Assembly: GCA_003155275.1 (NCBI GenBank)
Contig: PMCC01000147.1
Location: forward strand, 19,880 to 26,536
Length of the DNA: 6,657 nt
Direction of reading: 5' to 3'
Origin: Actinomycetota bacterium
GTDB taxonomy: Bacteria; Actinomycetota; Humimicrobiia; Humimicrobiales; Humimicrobiaceae
Shown here piece after piece: positions 6,554 to 6,657 of this stretch (the stretch's first letter is position 1; each line of letters opens with the position of its first letter). The position numbers were made by a program, and so were the translations under genes. The notes below the pieces were generated by a model. That model had not been told where the DNA came from. It saw nothing but the letters and a program-made list of their open reading frames with translations, and searched no databases.

Positions 6554-6559
6554 AGGAGG
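6554..6559 (+). promoter_or_regulatory. Consensus ribosome binding site of the aldo/keto reductase
   Basis: AGGAGG, the full anti-Shine-Dalgarno match, lies six bases before ATG 6566. It is the strongest initiation site in the window and confirms the start of the truncated last gene. Confidence 0.8.
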
Positions 6560-6565
6560 AAAATT

Positions 6566-6657
6566 ATGAGGTATGTAATACTTGGAAATACAGGAATAAA
6601 AGTTTCTGTAATTGCACTTGGGCTTTGGGCTGCAGGCGGCACTTTTTGGGGAGGTAC
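6566..6657 (+). CDS. Aldo/keto reductase family protein, N-terminal part only
   Basis: Only the first 30 codons are present; the window ends inside the gene. They read MRYVILGNTGIKVSVIALG, then LWAAGGTFWGG, the characteristic first strand and turn of aldo/keto reductases (compare the common MRYR.LG.TGL.VS.LGLG...GG.WGG). Such enzymes are NADPH-dependent TIM-barrel oxidoreductases acting on aldehydes, ketones, sugars or polyols. The catalytic Asp-Tyr-Lys-His tetrad lies beyond the window, so activity cannot be judged. The gene is co-directional with the dehydrogenase genes but follows a 327-base gap, so it may have its own promoter. With the SDR it gives the locus a second carbonyl reductase. 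Confidence 0.8.
   Translation, partial: MRYVILGNTGIKVSVIALGLWAAGGTFWGG

Larger units (their letters stand above)
6239..6565. other. 327-base intergenic region between E2 and aldo/keto reductase
   Basis: No recognisable gene is present. It contains a coding-like open frame at 6268-6408 (described separately), an imperfect stem (6393-6403 with 6415-6425, one mismatch) and a very AT-rich last 150 bases, with TATAAA at 6515-6520 as a possible but unsupported promoter element for the next gene. No stem-loop followed by a T-run was found after the E2 stop codon, so a standard terminator is not supported. Confidence 0.5.

Noticed and set aside
1..6657. CRISPR array, insertion sequence, tRNA or integration site
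   Set aside because: I saw no regularly spaced direct repeats, transposase-like protein, terminal inverted repeats or cloverleaf sequence; the repeats present are short and isolated.

Overview
The window is an AT-rich (estimated mid-30s % GC, not computed) stretch of bacterial DNA with every convincing gene on the + strand. Shine-Dalgarno sites are purine-rich (AAGGAG, AGGGAG, AGGAGG). Arg is mostly AGA/AGG and Ile is often ATA. This fits a low-GC anaerobe such as a clostridium or one of the uncultured low-GC phyla known from metagenomes. Nothing here (no rRNA, tRNA or marker protein) fixes the taxon, so that is only a guess.

Layout, left to right: an AT-rich leader with a TATAAT box; a one-domain cupin (138-479); 54 bases on, a short-chain dehydrogenase/reductase (534-1262); a 215-base gap with a perfect 10-bp inverted repeat; a uroporphyrinogen-decarboxylase-fold protein (1478-2596) that seems to start without a Shine-Dalgarno site; then E1 alpha (2679-3641), E1 beta (3741-4754) and E2 (4973-6238) of a thiamine-diphosphate 2-oxoacid/acetoin dehydrogenase complex; a 327-base gap; and the first 30 codons of an aldo/keto reductase cut off by the window end (6566 onward). 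Two spacers (4755-4972 and 6239-6565) contain short open frames with coding-like codons and no recognised product.

How the genes may work together (inference): the E1 subunits carry signatures I associate with acetoin dehydrogenases (AcoA/AcoB), for example the beta-subunit DEDNPRCS and NTPVPFSP segments. Such a complex cleaves an alpha-hydroxyketone or oxidatively decarboxylates a 2-oxoacid, passing the acyl unit to CoA through the E2 lipoyl arm. The SDR and aldo/keto reductase could interconvert alcohol and carbonyl forms of the substrate. The URO-D-fold protein has HFD where the zinc-dependent corrinoid methyltransferases of this fold have HxC, so it is unlikely to be a normal MtaA/MtbA-type methyltransferase. 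No lipoamide dehydrogenase (E3), lipoate ligase, corrinoid protein, transporter or regulator is visible. The cluster looks like an accessory catabolic locus for a small carbonyl or polyol compound whose identity cannot be read from the sequence. The least explained member is the URO-D-fold protein.
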